Assembly: GCF_000444995.1 (NCBI RefSeq)
Contig: NC_022041.1
Location: 222,001 to 286,000, forward strand
Reading direction: 5' to 3'
Source of the DNA: Paracoccus aminophilus JCM 7686
GTDB lineage: Bacteria > Pseudomonadota > Alphaproteobacteria > Rhodobacterales > Rhodobacteraceae
Length of the DNA stretch: 64,000 nucleotides
The notes beneath the pieces are model-generated. The model made no database searches and was not told the DNA's origin. It worked only from the letters and a program-made list of their open reading frames with translations. Shown here piece by piece: positions 24,090-32,288 of this stretch. Both the position numbers and the translations under genes were made by a program. The number at the start of each line of letters is the position of its first letter. Position 1 is the first letter of the stretch.

Positions 24090-24986
24090 ATGAAACCGTC
24101 GCGAAAGATCCCGCTCAACGCCCTGCGCGCCTTTGAGGCGACGGCGCGGCTGATGAGCTTCACCAAAGCGGGCGAAGAGCTTGGCATGACCCAGACCGCG
24201 ATCAGCTATCAGATCCGCTTGCTGGAGGATCAGCTCGGAGAGCCGCTTTTCCTGCGCCGCCCGCGCCATCTTGCCCTCAGCGATGCCGGGGCGAAGCTGC
24301 ATCCGAAGATCGCGCAGGCCTTTGCGCTGATCGACGAGGCGGTGGCCGGTGTCGAGACGCAATCGCGCTCGGCTCTGGTCATCCACACCAATGCGACCTT
24401 CGCCTCGCGCTGGCTCGCGGCTCATATCGGCACCTTCCAGCTCGAGCATCCCGAGATCGCCGTCCGGTTGGAGCTGTCGAATGATCTGGTCGATTTCAGC
24501 GCCTCGGACGCCGATGTCGCGATCCGGGCGGGGCGTGGGCAATGGCCGGGGCTGACCAGCCATTTCGTGATGAAAGGCCATTTCACGCCCATGCTCAGCC
24601 CGGCTTTGGCCGCGACCATCGGCGGCGTGCATGAACCGGCCGATCTCTTGAAACTGCGCATCATCGACCCCGGCGATCCGTGGTGGCGGATGTGGTTCAC
24701 TGCCGCCGGGCTGCCGGATGCCGATCTCGACAGCCGCGCGCGTAGCCGGATGGGCGCGCAGGTTTTCGAGGCAGCCGCGGCGATCGCAGGGCAGGGGGTC
24801 GGCATTCTCAACCCCGATTTCTACGCCGATGACGTGGCTTTGGGGCGGCTCATTCAGCCCTTCGATCTGATCGAGGACAGCGGCTATCACTATTGGTTCG
24901 TCTATCCCGAAAGCCGCGCCAATGTTCCGAAGATCCGCGCCTTTCGCGCTTTCATGCGCAAGGCCATGCCCAGCTTTCGCGACTGA
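24090..24986 (+). CDS. LysR-family regulator (GcvA-like)
   Basis: The 298-residue protein has an N-terminal LysR helix-turn-helix (IPLNALRAFEATARLMSFTK, then ELGMTQTAISYQIRLLEDQL) and a periplasmic-binding-like effector domain. The 'PLNALRAFEA..R..SFT.AA.EL..TQ.A.S.QI..LE' pattern is that of the GcvA subgroup. The start is set to the ATG at 24090, preceded by AGAGGG; an in-frame ATG at 24069 would add seven residues. The target is unknown. It stands between the small minus-strand gene and the convergent LuxR regulator, whose stop is 15 bases away, so it does not clearly control a neighbouring operon. Confidence 0.85.
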   Translation: MKPSRKIPLNALRAFEATARLMSFTKAGEELGMTQTAISYQIRLLEDQLGEPLFLRRPRHLALSDAGAKLHPKIAQAFALIDEAVAGVETQSRSALVIHTNATFASRWLAAHIGTFQLEHPEIAVRLELSNDLVDFSASDADVAIRAGRGQWPGLTSHFVMKGHFTPMLSPALAATIGGVHEPADLLKLRIIDPGDPWWRMWFTAAGLPDADLDSRARSRMGAQVFEAAAAIAGQGVGILNPDFYADDVALGRLIQPFDLIEDSGYHYWFVYPESRANVPKIRAFRAFMRKAMPSFRD

Positions 24987-25000
24987 GCCGCCACCGAGCG

Positions 25001-25867
25001 TTATTCGGCCAACTGGTCGATAAAGCGCTGAAAAAGCTCGCTCTGGCTGGAGATCCCCAAGCGGCGATAGATGTTCGAGCGGTGGATTTTCACCGTGCCC
25101 TCGGTAATCCCCAGATGCGCGGCGATCGAGATATTGCTGTGCCCGCGCAGGATCAGCTTCGTCACCGCATGTTGGGCAGGCGTCAGCAATTCGCCGAAGG
25201 CCTGACGAAAGACGGTTTCGGGATCGGGGCGCTGGCTTTGGCTACGCGCCTCGGCAGAGAGCACGCTGAGCCAATGCTGGCGCAGGCTGGCGGCTATGAT
25301 CGGGGTCAGCCGGGCGAGCGCCGCGAATTCGGTCTCGTCAAAGGGCGCGCCGCCGCGATTGCGCATTAGCGAATAAGTCGCGGCGAAGCCTTCCGACAGC
25401 GGAATGGTAAAGCCGAGCTCCTCGACCAAGGTGCCCGCCTCGTCCGAGATGCAGGGATGGACCTCGCGCGACCAGGCGAATTCGGATTCGTAAAACCCGT
25501 CCGGGGCCAGATCGCGCATCCGCCACAGCCCCTCGCGGCAATCTCCGACGCAGGCCGAATAGAACGGATCGAGCAGATAGGCCCCGCGCAGGTAAGACCG
25601 AAGCGCGCGGCGGTCGACGGTCGCGGAATAGCCGTCATGGATCACCACCGGCGCGCGATCCGCGCTGAAGGCGAAGGCGCAGCTCATGTCAAAGGGCGCG
25701 GCCAGCGCGGCCAACCCGTCGAGCGCCGCGCCATAGCCCGTGCCGCCGCCGGATGCGATCAGCGCAGCCACGGCCTTAGCCTCGAGCGCCGCGATCACCG
25801 CTGGCCTCTTTGGCGTATAACTTTCGCCATATGGAAAATCATCTCCCGCCCCATAGGCTTTCCCCAT
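25001..25867 (-). CDS. LuxR-family regulator, probable controller of the SDR-oxidase-EutH operon
   Basis: The C-terminal 65 residues are a LuxR/FixJ helix-turn-helix (LTPAQHAVTKLILRGHSNIS, then GITEGTVKIHRSNIYRRLGI). The N-terminal about 200 residues form an unassigned sensory domain without an autoinducer-domain signature. The frame is open further upstream, but that part would run into the divergent SDR gene; the ATG at 25867 gives 288 residues and is the likely start, though no strong Shine-Dalgarno is seen. The divergent arrangement, with about 80 bases between starts, suggests control of the SDR / FAD oxidase / EutH operon by a metabolite. Confidence 0.75.
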   Translation of the reverse strand: MGKAYGAGDDFPYGESYTPKRPAVIAALEAKAVAALIASGGGTGYGAALDGLAALAAPFDMSCAFAFSADRAPVVIHDGYSATVDRRALRSYLRGAYLLDPFYSACVGDCREGLWRMRDLAPDGFYESEFAWSREVHPCISDEAGTLVEELGFTIPLSEGFAATYSLMRNRGGAPFDETEFAALARLTPIIAASLRQHWLSVLSAEARSQSQRPDPETVFRQAFGELLTPAQHAVTKLILRGHSNISIAAHLGITEGTVKIHRSNIYRRLGISSQSELFQRFIDQLAE

Positions 25868-25949
25868 CCGGCCATGGGAGAGACCGGACCCAAGGCCCCA
25901 GTTGATACGCAAAGACGCCGGGCAGGCAAGCCTTGGCGGGGAGGTTGAT

Positions 25950-26717
25950 GTGACGGGACGATTGACAGGAAAAGTGGCGCTGATCACCGGCGGCGCGGGC
26001 GGATGCGGCCTGGCGGCCTCTGAGCTTTTTGCCGCAGAGGGCGCAAAGGTCGGCATCGTCGATCTGCCGCGCAGCGAGGGCGAGGCGGTCGCGGCACGGC
26101 TGCGCGCGGCGGGCCATGACGCGATTTTCGCGCCCGCCGATGTCTCGGATGCGGGCCAAGTCGCGGCGGCGGTTCAGGCAGTGCGCGCGGCCTTTGGCCC
26201 GATCACCGTCTTGATGAACCATGCGGGTATTCTGGCCGCAGTGCCCTTCCTCGAGACCTCGGAAGAGGAATGGGACCGCGTGATGGCGGTGAATGTCAAA
26301 AGCATGTTTTTGGTCACCAAGGCGGTCCTGCCCGACATGATCGCGGCGGGCGCGGGCAGCATTGTCTCGACCTCGTCGATCTCGGCGGTGGTCGGCACGC
26401 CGATGGAGGTGCTTTATTGCACCTCGAAAGGCGCCTGCCACATGTTCGCCCGCGCGATTGCCGTCGAGTTCCGCGACCGCGGCATCCGCTCGAATGCGAT
26501 CTGTCCGGGCTTCATCGCCACCGCACATGGCTTGCGCGAGATCGAGACGCTTTCGAAATACGGCGTCGATGTCTCGCAAGAGGCGATTGCCTCGGCGCAG
26601 GGGCGGCTTTGCAAACCCGAGGAGGTCGCCTCGGCCGCGCTCTTTCTGGCCAGCGATGACGCGAGTTTCGTCAATGGCGCGCATCTCTTCGCAGACAATG
26701 CCTATACGGCGATCTGA
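25950..26717 (+). CDS. Short-chain dehydrogenase/reductase (SDR)
   Basis: The 255-residue classical SDR has the NAD(P)-binding TGGAGGCG at 14-21, an acidic IVDLP at the end of beta-2 (favouring NAD), NHAG near 95, the catalytic STSS...YCTSKG (Ser, Tyr, Lys), and a CPGFIAT motif. The start is GTG 25950, which has GGGGAGG 5 bases upstream; the open frame upstream lacks a ribosome binding site. It is the first gene of an operon with a sugar-lactone-oxidase-like FAD enzyme and an EutH-like permease, divergent from a LuxR regulator. The operon probably oxidises an imported alcohol or polyol. The substrate is inference only. Confidence 0.88.
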   Translation: MTGRLTGKVALITGGAGGCGLAASELFAAEGAKVGIVDLPRSEGEAVAARLRAAGHDAIFAPADVSDAGQVAAAVQAVRAAFGPITVLMNHAGILAAVPFLETSEEEWDRVMAVNVKSMFLVTKAVLPDMIAAGAGSIVSTSSISAVVGTPMEVLYCTSKGACHMFARAIAVEFRDRGIRSNAICPGFIATAHGLREIETLSKYGVDVSQEAIASAQGRLCKPEEVASAALFLASDDASFVNGAHLFADNAYTAI

Positions 26718-26744
26718 CCGATAAAACCAACGGGGAACAACAAG

Positions 26745-28016
26745 ATGAGCACATCATCGCATAATATGACGATCAACGAATTCGGGGTCGAGCAGCCGCA
26801 TTGGCGCAACTGGGTCGGCAACCAATCCTGTATCCGCGCCGAGCGTGCCGCGCCGCAAAGCGAGGACGAACTGTGTGCCATGGTGCGCGACGCGACATCG
26901 CGCGGGCTGAATGTGCGCGCCGCCGGTTCGGGGCATTCCTTCACGCCGGTTGCGCTGACCAGCGGGCTGCATCTGACGCTGTCGGGGATGCAGGGCGTCA
27001 AGCACATCGACCATGACAAGCGCCGGGTGACGGCGGCGGCGGGCACGACGATCAACCAGCTTGCGAAGGTCCTGAAGGCCGAGGGCCTGTCGATGGTCAA
27101 CCAGGGCGACATCGACAGTCAGGCCTTGGCGGGCGCGCTGACCACCGGCACGCATGGCACCGGCGCGACGCTTGGCAACCTCGCCTCGTCGATCGTCGGC
27201 ATGAAGCTGGTGCAGCCGAATGGCGATGTGATCACGGTCGATGAATCGACGCCGGACCTGCTTCTCGCGGGTCGGGTCTCGCTTGGCACGCTTGGCGTGA
27301 TTTCCGAGCTGACGCTGCAATTGATGGACAGCTACAACCTTTACGAACGCATCTGGCGCGAGGATTTCGAGAGCGCGATGGAGATGCATGACGAGCTTGC
27401 CGCCAAGCATCGTCATTTCAGCTTCTTCTGGTGCCCGAAGCCGGAAAGCCGCCATCTTTATTGCCTGCCCGACACCGCGGCGACCTCGAAATCGGGGCGC
27501 GACCATGATGTCTGCGAAATGAAGATCATGGACTTCACCGACCGCGCGCCCTTCGAATCCGAATTCGAGAAGGTCGCCTACTCCTCGGATATCTATCCGA
27601 TCGAATATGTCCCGAACTTCCACGAGCTCGAATATGCGGTCCCGGTCGCGCATGGCAAAGAGGCGGTGTGCGCGGTGCGCAAGCTGATGCTCGAGGATTT
27701 CCCCGAGGCGCTTTATCCGATCGAATACCGCTTTACCGCAGGCGACGGCGCCTGGATGAGCCCGTTTTACGAGCAGGACAGCGTCACGGTTTCGGTCTCG
27801 GGTCAGCCGGGGCTCGATTACTGGGATTACCTGCGCGCGGTCGACAAGATCCTGCGCGGTTTCGGCGCGCGTCCGCATTGGGGCAAGCTGCATTTCCTGA
27901 CCGGCGCCGATGTCACTGCGATCTATCCCAAAGCCGGAGAGTTCCGTGCCTTGCGCCGCAAGCTCGACCCCGAGGGCTTCTATCTCAACGACCACCTCAC
28001 CCAGCTTTTCCGCTGA
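26745..28016 (+). CDS. FAD-linked aldonolactone oxidase-like protein (VAO family)
   Basis: The 423-residue protein has the VAO-type FAD-binding half with RAAGSGHSFTPVALTSGLHL at about 58-77 and ALTTGTHGTGATLGNLASSI at about 132-151, then an ALO-type C-terminal domain with ARPHWGKLHF (the HWGK motif near 380) and LDPEGFYLN. Family members oxidise L-gulono-, L-galactono- or D-arabinono-1,4-lactone, or alditols. The histidine in GSGHS is present, but covalent flavinylation cannot be judged. It starts 27 bases after the SDR gene with a good ribosome binding site (GGGGAAC). It probably acts on the SDR product or the same substrate. The exact reaction is unknown. Confidence 0.85.
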   Translation: MSTSSHNMTINEFGVEQPHWRNWVGNQSCIRAERAAPQSEDELCAMVRDATSRGLNVRAAGSGHSFTPVALTSGLHLTLSGMQGVKHIDHDKRRVTAAAGTTINQLAKVLKAEGLSMVNQGDIDSQALAGALTTGTHGTGATLGNLASSIVGMKLVQPNGDVITVDESTPDLLLAGRVSLGTLGVISELTLQLMDSYNLYERIWREDFESAMEMHDELAAKHRHFSFFWCPKPESRHLYCLPDTAATSKSGRDHDVCEMKIMDFTDRAPFESEFEKVAYSSDIYPIEYVPNFHELEYAVPVAHGKEAVCAVRKLMLEDFPEALYPIEYRFTAGDGAWMSPFYEQDSVTVSVSGQPGLDYWDYLRAVDKILRGFGARPHWGKLHFLTGADVTAIYPKAGEFRALRRKLDPEGFYLNDHLTQLFR

Positions 28017-28077
28017 AACCGCGCCGGGGACGGTCCGCCAGAAGACCGCTCCGGCCCTTCCAACAGGGAAAATCACA

Positions 28078-29280
28078 ATGGCCCATATCGGCACATTCGT
28101 CGTTTATATCATCATGATATGCGCGGTGATCGGTGCGATTGCCTCGATCATCGACAGCGAAAGCGAGCTTGGCCGCGAGTTCAACGCAGGCCTTCACGCC
28201 ATCGGCTATATCTTCATTCCCGTGGCCGGGATCATGGCCTCGATCCCCTATCTTTCCGCCTTCATCATCGCCTTTGTCGGCCCGATCTTTCAGGCGGTGA
28301 ACGCGGATCCCGCGATGGCCGCGACCTCGATCATCGCGACGGATATGGGCGGCTATCAGCTGGCTCAGGCGCTCGCGCTTTCGAAAGAGGGCTGGATCAT
28401 GGCGACCGTCACCGGCTTCATGGCGGGGGCGACGATCATCTTCTCGATCCCGGTCGGGCTGGCGATGCTGGACAAGGAGGACCACCAATATATGGCGGTC
28501 GGCATTATGTGCGGCGTCTTGGCGATCCCGGTCGGGGTGCTGGTCTCGTGCCTCGCGATGGGGATCATGGATGTCTCGATCCGGCCCGACATCAATGCGG
28601 CGGGCGAGGCGAGCACGCAGCTCGCGCTCAATACGCTCGAGGTCTTGCGCAATATCGCGCCGCTGATCGTCTTCTGCCTCGTGCTCGCGACCTGCCTCAA
28701 GCTGTTCCCCAAGGCGATGATCCGCGGCTTTCTGGCCTTTGGCCGAGTGATGTATGCGGCGATCACGCTGGTTCTGGTCTGCTCGATCGTCGAATATTTC
28801 ACCGGTTTCTTCAGCGCCACCTTCGGCAGCTGGGGCTTTGATCCGATCATCGCCGATGAAAAGGACCAGTTCCGCGCTCTGGAGATCGCGGGTTACATCG
28901 GCATCATGCTTTCTGGCGCTTTCCCGATGGTTTGGCTGATGAACCGCTTCCTGCAACGCCCGATGCAATGGGTCGGCGGGCGGCTCGGCCTCTCCTCGGC
29001 GGGGACGGCGGGGCTCTTGGCGGCCTCGGCCAATGTGCTCGCGATGTTCCGTCTCATCAAGGACATGCCGCCGCGCGACAAGGTGCTGGTGATTTCCTTC
29101 GCGGTCTGCGGCGCCTTCATGTTCGGCGACCATCTGGCTTTTTCCGCAAACTTCCAGCCGACGCTGATCTTGCCGCTGCTTCTGGGCAAGCTCGCAGGCG
29201 GGATCACCGGCTTTGTCTTCGCGATCTGGCTTCAAGGTTCGCGCGAGCGGGCCGAGCGGAAAGAGGCCCTTCGCCTTTGA
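28078..29280 (+). CDS. EutH-like ethanolamine-type permease
   Basis: The 400-residue integral membrane protein has about 10-11 hydrophobic helices. It matches the EutH pattern: an N-terminal MICAVIGAIASIIDSESELG, IPVAGIMASIPYLS, ATSIIATDMGGYQLA, FMAGATIIFSIPVGLAML and a late CGAFMFGDHLAFSANFQPTL. EutH carries ethanolamine into the cell. Start ATG 28078 has CAGGGA upstream; the open frame before it overlaps the oxidase gene and is not coding. No ethanolamine ammonia-lyase or other eut genes are near. Instead it is the third gene of an SDR / lactone-oxidase operon, so the substrate may be another small amino-alcohol or polyol. Confidence 0.85.
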   Translation: MAHIGTFVVYIIMICAVIGAIASIIDSESELGREFNAGLHAIGYIFIPVAGIMASIPYLSAFIIAFVGPIFQAVNADPAMAATSIIATDMGGYQLAQALALSKEGWIMATVTGFMAGATIIFSIPVGLAMLDKEDHQYMAVGIMCGVLAIPVGVLVSCLAMGIMDVSIRPDINAAGEASTQLALNTLEVLRNIAPLIVFCLVLATCLKLFPKAMIRGFLAFGRVMYAAITLVLVCSIVEYFTGFFSATFGSWGFDPIIADEKDQFRALEIAGYIGIMLSGAFPMVWLMNRFLQRPMQWVGGRLGLSSAGTAGLLAASANVLAMFRLIKDMPPRDKVLVISFAVCGAFMFGDHLAFSANFQPTLILPLLLGKLAGGITGFVFAIWLQGSRERAERKEALRL

Positions 29281-29287
29281 CGACAAA

Positions 29288-29320
29288 GCCCCGGCGTCCG
29301 CTTTTGGGGACGCCGGGGCC
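29288..29320. terminator. Hairpin between the convergent EutH-like and MFS genes
   Basis: Stem GCCCCGGCGTCC, short loop, stem GGACGCCGGGGC. A T-rich tail is weak in both directions (TTTG on the minus strand). It sits between two convergent stops and probably ends both transcripts. Confidence 0.65.
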
Positions 29321-29324
29321 GAGA

Positions 29325-30506
29325 TTAGGGCTGAAGCGCGGCGGTGCCCCGGCGTGGGGCTTTGCGCCCGCCAAGCCAGACAAAGCCCAGCCCGGCCAGC
29401 GCCAAAGCCACCCCGACCAGCGGCACCGCGCCATAGCCGAGATTGGCGCTGATCGCCGCGCCGCCCAAGGCCGCGCCAAGCGCATTGCCCAGATTGAAGG
29501 CGCCGATATTGACCGAAGAGGCCAGCCCGGGCGCTTCAGAAGCGGCCTTCATCACCCGCATCTGGATCGGGGGCACGATGGCAAAGGCGGCCGCGCCCCA
29601 GATCGGCAGGATCAGCGCCGCGCCGGTCAGGCTGTGCAGGGCCAGCGGCGAGATCAGCATGATCGCGGCGAGAAGGCCGAGAAAGAGCACGGTCGCGCCC
29701 TGCGGCGACCAGTCTGCCGCACGCCCGCCGAGCCAATTGCCAAGGGTGAACCCCAGCCCGATCAGCATCAGCGCGAGCGTGACAAAGCCGGTCGATGCGC
29801 CAGCCAAGGTCTCGAGGACCGGGGCGATATAGGTGTAAAGCGCAAACATTGCGCCCGCGCCCATCACCGTCGTCAGCAGAGCGGTGATGACTTCGGGTCG
29901 GGTCAGCACGGCAAGCTCGCGGCGCAGATCGGGCCGGGCTCCGGGCTCGCCCTTGGGTAGCGCCAGCGCGAGCGCGGTCATGGTCAAGAGGCCAAGCCCC
30001 GCCGTCGCCGCAAAGGACGCGCGCCAGCCGATGGTCTGGCCAAGCCATGTCGCCAAGGGCACCCCGCCGACATTGGCGATGGTCAGGCCCATGAACATGG
30101 TCGCGACCGCGCTCGCCTGCCGTTCCGGGCGCACGACGCTGGTCGCGACCACCGCGCCGAAGCCGAAGAAGGCACCGTGGTTGAGGCTGGTGACCAGACG
30201 CGAGGCGAGCAGCGTCCAGTAATCGGGCGAGAGCGCCGATAGCAGGTTGCCAAGCGTAAAAATCGCCATCAGCGCCATCAGCGCGCCGCGTTTGCCGAAG
30301 CGCGCGAAAAGCAGCGTCATGACCGGCGCGCCGATCATCACGCCGATGGCATAGGCGCTGACCAAAAGCCCGGCCGAGGGGATCGAGACCCCGACGCCCT
30401 CGGCGATCACCGGCAGCATGCCCATGGGCGAGAATTCGGTGACGCCGATGGCAAAGGCACCGGTGGCGAGGGCCAGCAAGGGCCAGTTGAAGCTGCGGGT
30501 CTCCAT
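29325..30506 (-). CDS. DHA1-family MFS exporter (arabinose-efflux/AraJ-like)
   Basis: The 393-residue, 12-helix MFS protein opens with LALATGAFAIGVTEFSPMGM and AYAIGVMIGAPVMTLLFARF, and has the motif A region FGKRGALMALM and DWSPQGA in the middle loop. This is the AraJ/YdhP-like subgroup of DHA1 exporters for sugars, purines or drugs. It is divergent from a LysR regulator across a gap that carries a perfect 9+9 inverted repeat, so it is very probably under that regulator. The substrate cannot be predicted. Confidence 0.88.
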   Translation of the reverse strand: METRSFNWPLLALATGAFAIGVTEFSPMGMLPVIAEGVGVSIPSAGLLVSAYAIGVMIGAPVMTLLFARFGKRGALMALMAIFTLGNLLSALSPDYWTLLASRLVTSLNHGAFFGFGAVVATSVVRPERQASAVATMFMGLTIANVGGVPLATWLGQTIGWRASFAATAGLGLLTMTALALALPKGEPGARPDLRRELAVLTRPEVITALLTTVMGAGAMFALYTYIAPVLETLAGASTGFVTLALMLIGLGFTLGNWLGGRAADWSPQGATVLFLGLLAAIMLISPLALHSLTGAALILPIWGAAAFAIVPPIQMRVMKAASEAPGLASSVNIGAFNLGNALGAALGGAAISANLGYGAVPLVGVALALAGLGFVWLGGRKAPRRGTAALQP

Positions 30507-30585
30507 GTCGATTGTCCTGATCTGTTGTCCGGCTGCTCAGGTAATCCCGCAGGGCCGCCTTGATAATCACCGCGCGCGCCACCTT

Positions 30586-30608
30586 ATCTGTGAACCGTTT
30601 TCACAGAT
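30586..30608. promoter_or_regulatory. Palindromic operator between the MFS exporter and its LysR regulator
   Basis: ATCTGTGAA-CCGTT-TTCACAGAT, two perfect 9-base arms, 15 bases before the lysR ATG. Size and position fit an autoregulatory LysR-binding site that also serves the divergent MFS gene. Confidence 0.7.
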
Positions 30609-30623
30609 CGGAGCCTCACGCCC

Positions 30624-31562
30624 ATGGACAATCGCGCTGGAGAGATGGATGTCTTCATCCGCGTCGTGGAAAGCGGCAGCTTTTCCGAGGCGGCGCGCGC
30701 CTTGCGCATGACACCCTCGACGGTCTCGAAACTCATCGGCCGGATCGAGGCGCGGCTGGGGGTGCGGCTTCTGGAACGCTCGACCCGCCGCCTGTCGCTG
30801 ACCGCTGAGGGGCGGCTATATTATGAGCGCAGTCTTGCGCTTTTGTCCGGGCTCGATGCGGTCGAGCGCGAGCTCTCGCAGGGCTCGGCCTCGTTTGGCG
30901 GCACGGTGCGCGTCACCGCCTCGGTCGGAGTGGGTGTCGTTGGGATCGAGCCTTTGCTGCCTGCCTTCTGGAAGAAATACCCCAATATCGTGGTCGATCT
31001 CTCGCTTTCGGATGAAATCGTTGATCTTTACCTCGACCGCACCGATGTCGCTTTTCGCGTCGGGCAGCTGTCGAGCTCTGGCCTGACGGCGGTCAAGCTG
31101 GGGGTGACCGCGCGCAAGATCGTGGCCTCGCCCGCTTATCTGGCGCGGCACGGCGTGCCGCTTCGGATCGAGGATCTGGCCCAGCACGCCTGTCTGGGCT
31201 TCAACTTTCGCCGCTCGGCCCCGGTCTGGCCGCTGCGCGATTCCGGGCGCATCATCGACCGCGCGGTGCAGGGCCCGCTGCTCGCGAACAATGGCGAAAC
31301 CGTCCGGCGCATGGCTTTGGCCGGGATCGGGCTGGGGCGGATTGGTGAATTCCACGCCCGGTCCGATCTGCGCAGCGGCGCGCTGGTCGAGGTTCTGTCC
31401 GAGGCCGTCGCGGGCGATACCGAGGATGTCCATGCGCTCTATCTGGGCGGCGAGCGCCTGCCGCATCGCGTCCGCGCCTTTCTGGATTTCATGACGCCGC
31501 GCCTGCGCGCCTATCTGTCGCCGCGTGCCGCCGAGGAAAGCTGGGAGATCCGCGCCGATTAG
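30624..31562 (+). CDS. LysR-family regulator divergent from the MFS exporter
   Basis: The 312-residue protein has the LysR helix-turn-helix (AGEMDVFIRVVESGSFSEAA, RALRMTPSTVSKLIGRIEAR, LLERSTRRLSLTAEGRLYYE) and an effector domain starting GTVRVTASVGVGVVGIEPLL. It resembles the common subgroup that governs divergent MFS or oxidoreductase genes. It starts at ATG 30624, 15 bases after a perfect palindrome in the shared intergenic region. Activation or derepression of the exporter in response to its substrate is the expected role. Confidence 0.88.
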   Translation: MDNRAGEMDVFIRVVESGSFSEAARALRMTPSTVSKLIGRIEARLGVRLLERSTRRLSLTAEGRLYYERSLALLSGLDAVERELSQGSASFGGTVRVTASVGVGVVGIEPLLPAFWKKYPNIVVDLSLSDEIVDLYLDRTDVAFRVGQLSSSGLTAVKLGVTARKIVASPAYLARHGVPLRIEDLAQHACLGFNFRRSAPVWPLRDSGRIIDRAVQGPLLANNGETVRRMALAGIGLGRIGEFHARSDLRSGALVEVLSEAVAGDTEDVHALYLGGERLPHRVRAFLDFMTPRLRAYLSPRAAEESWEIRAD

Positions 31563-31698
31563 GGCAGGGCGGTTGACCCCACATCCGCGTGAGCAGACGT
31601 GACTCATTGGGCTCGACGGTTGAGACCCGGCCCGCGAATCTGCTATTTTGACCGCGATGAGAGCGAAAAAAGCTCCACGAGCAGAAAAGGGGCAGATC

Positions 31699-32199
31699 AT
31701 GGGATCGTCGAGGCAGACGGCACGGCTTGCCGTCGTGTTCGGTCTAGTCGCAGCGGGTTTGTCGGGCTGCGGCGCCCGTCACACCGAACTCGAATGTATG
31801 GAGCGGGCGATGTATTTCGAATCGAACCGCTCGAGCCGCGACGGCATGGTCGCGGTCGGCTCGGTGGTGATGAACCGGGTCGAATCCGGGAAGTATCCGC
31901 GCTCGGTTTGCGGCGTCGTTGGCCAGCGCGGCCAGTTTGCCAGCGGGGTGATGTCGAAGCGGATGGATCTGCGCTCATCGCCCAAGATCCGTGATGCGGC
32001 GCGCTCGGTTCTGCGCGGCGAGCGTCATCCGATGATCGGCAATGCCCAGTTCTTCCATACGGCGGGCTACAGCTTTCCTTACAACAACATGCATTACGTC
32101 CTCGTGACCGGCGGCAATGCCTTTTACGAAAAGCGCAAAAGCGAGTTTGTCACCCAGCCGGTGCCGCCGCCTTCGGTCGAGGGCATGACCGGCTATTGA
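31699..32199 (+). CDS. SleB-like cell-wall hydrolase, lipoprotein
   Basis: The 166-residue protein starts at ATG 31699 with AAAGGGG upstream. It has a lipoprotein signal ending LVAAGLSGC (lipobox LSGC), then the Hydrolase_2/SleB domain: CMERAMYFESNRSSRDGMVA with the catalytic-type glutamate in YFES, VVMNRVESGKYPRSVCGVVG, and QFFHTAGYSFPY. SleB-type enzymes cleave peptidoglycan glycan strands. The protein would be anchored to a membrane facing the periplasm. A 17-residue in-frame extension from TTG 31648 lacks a signal and was not used. A symmetric terminator follows. Confidence 0.85.
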   Translation: MGSSRQTARLAVVFGLVAAGLSGCGARHTELECMERAMYFESNRSSRDGMVAVGSVVMNRVESGKYPRSVCGVVGQRGQFASGVMSKRMDLRSSPKIRDAARSVLRGERHPMIGNAQFFHTAGYSFPYNNMHYVLVTGGNAFYEKRKSEFVTQPVPPPSVEGMTGY

Positions 32200-32209
32200 G
32201 CGGGACATG

Positions 32210-32239
32210 AAAAAGGGGGCCACGCGGGCCCCCTTTTTG
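32210..32239. terminator. Bidirectional terminator between the SleB-like gene and ftsK
   Basis: AAAAAGGGGGC and GCCCCCTTTTT arms around a CACGCGG loop. T-runs on both strands serve the convergent genes. Confidence 0.9.
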
Positions 32240-32288
32240 CATCGGTGGATCGGCTGAGACTTAGGTCCCGGGGCTCAGATCCCGGGGC

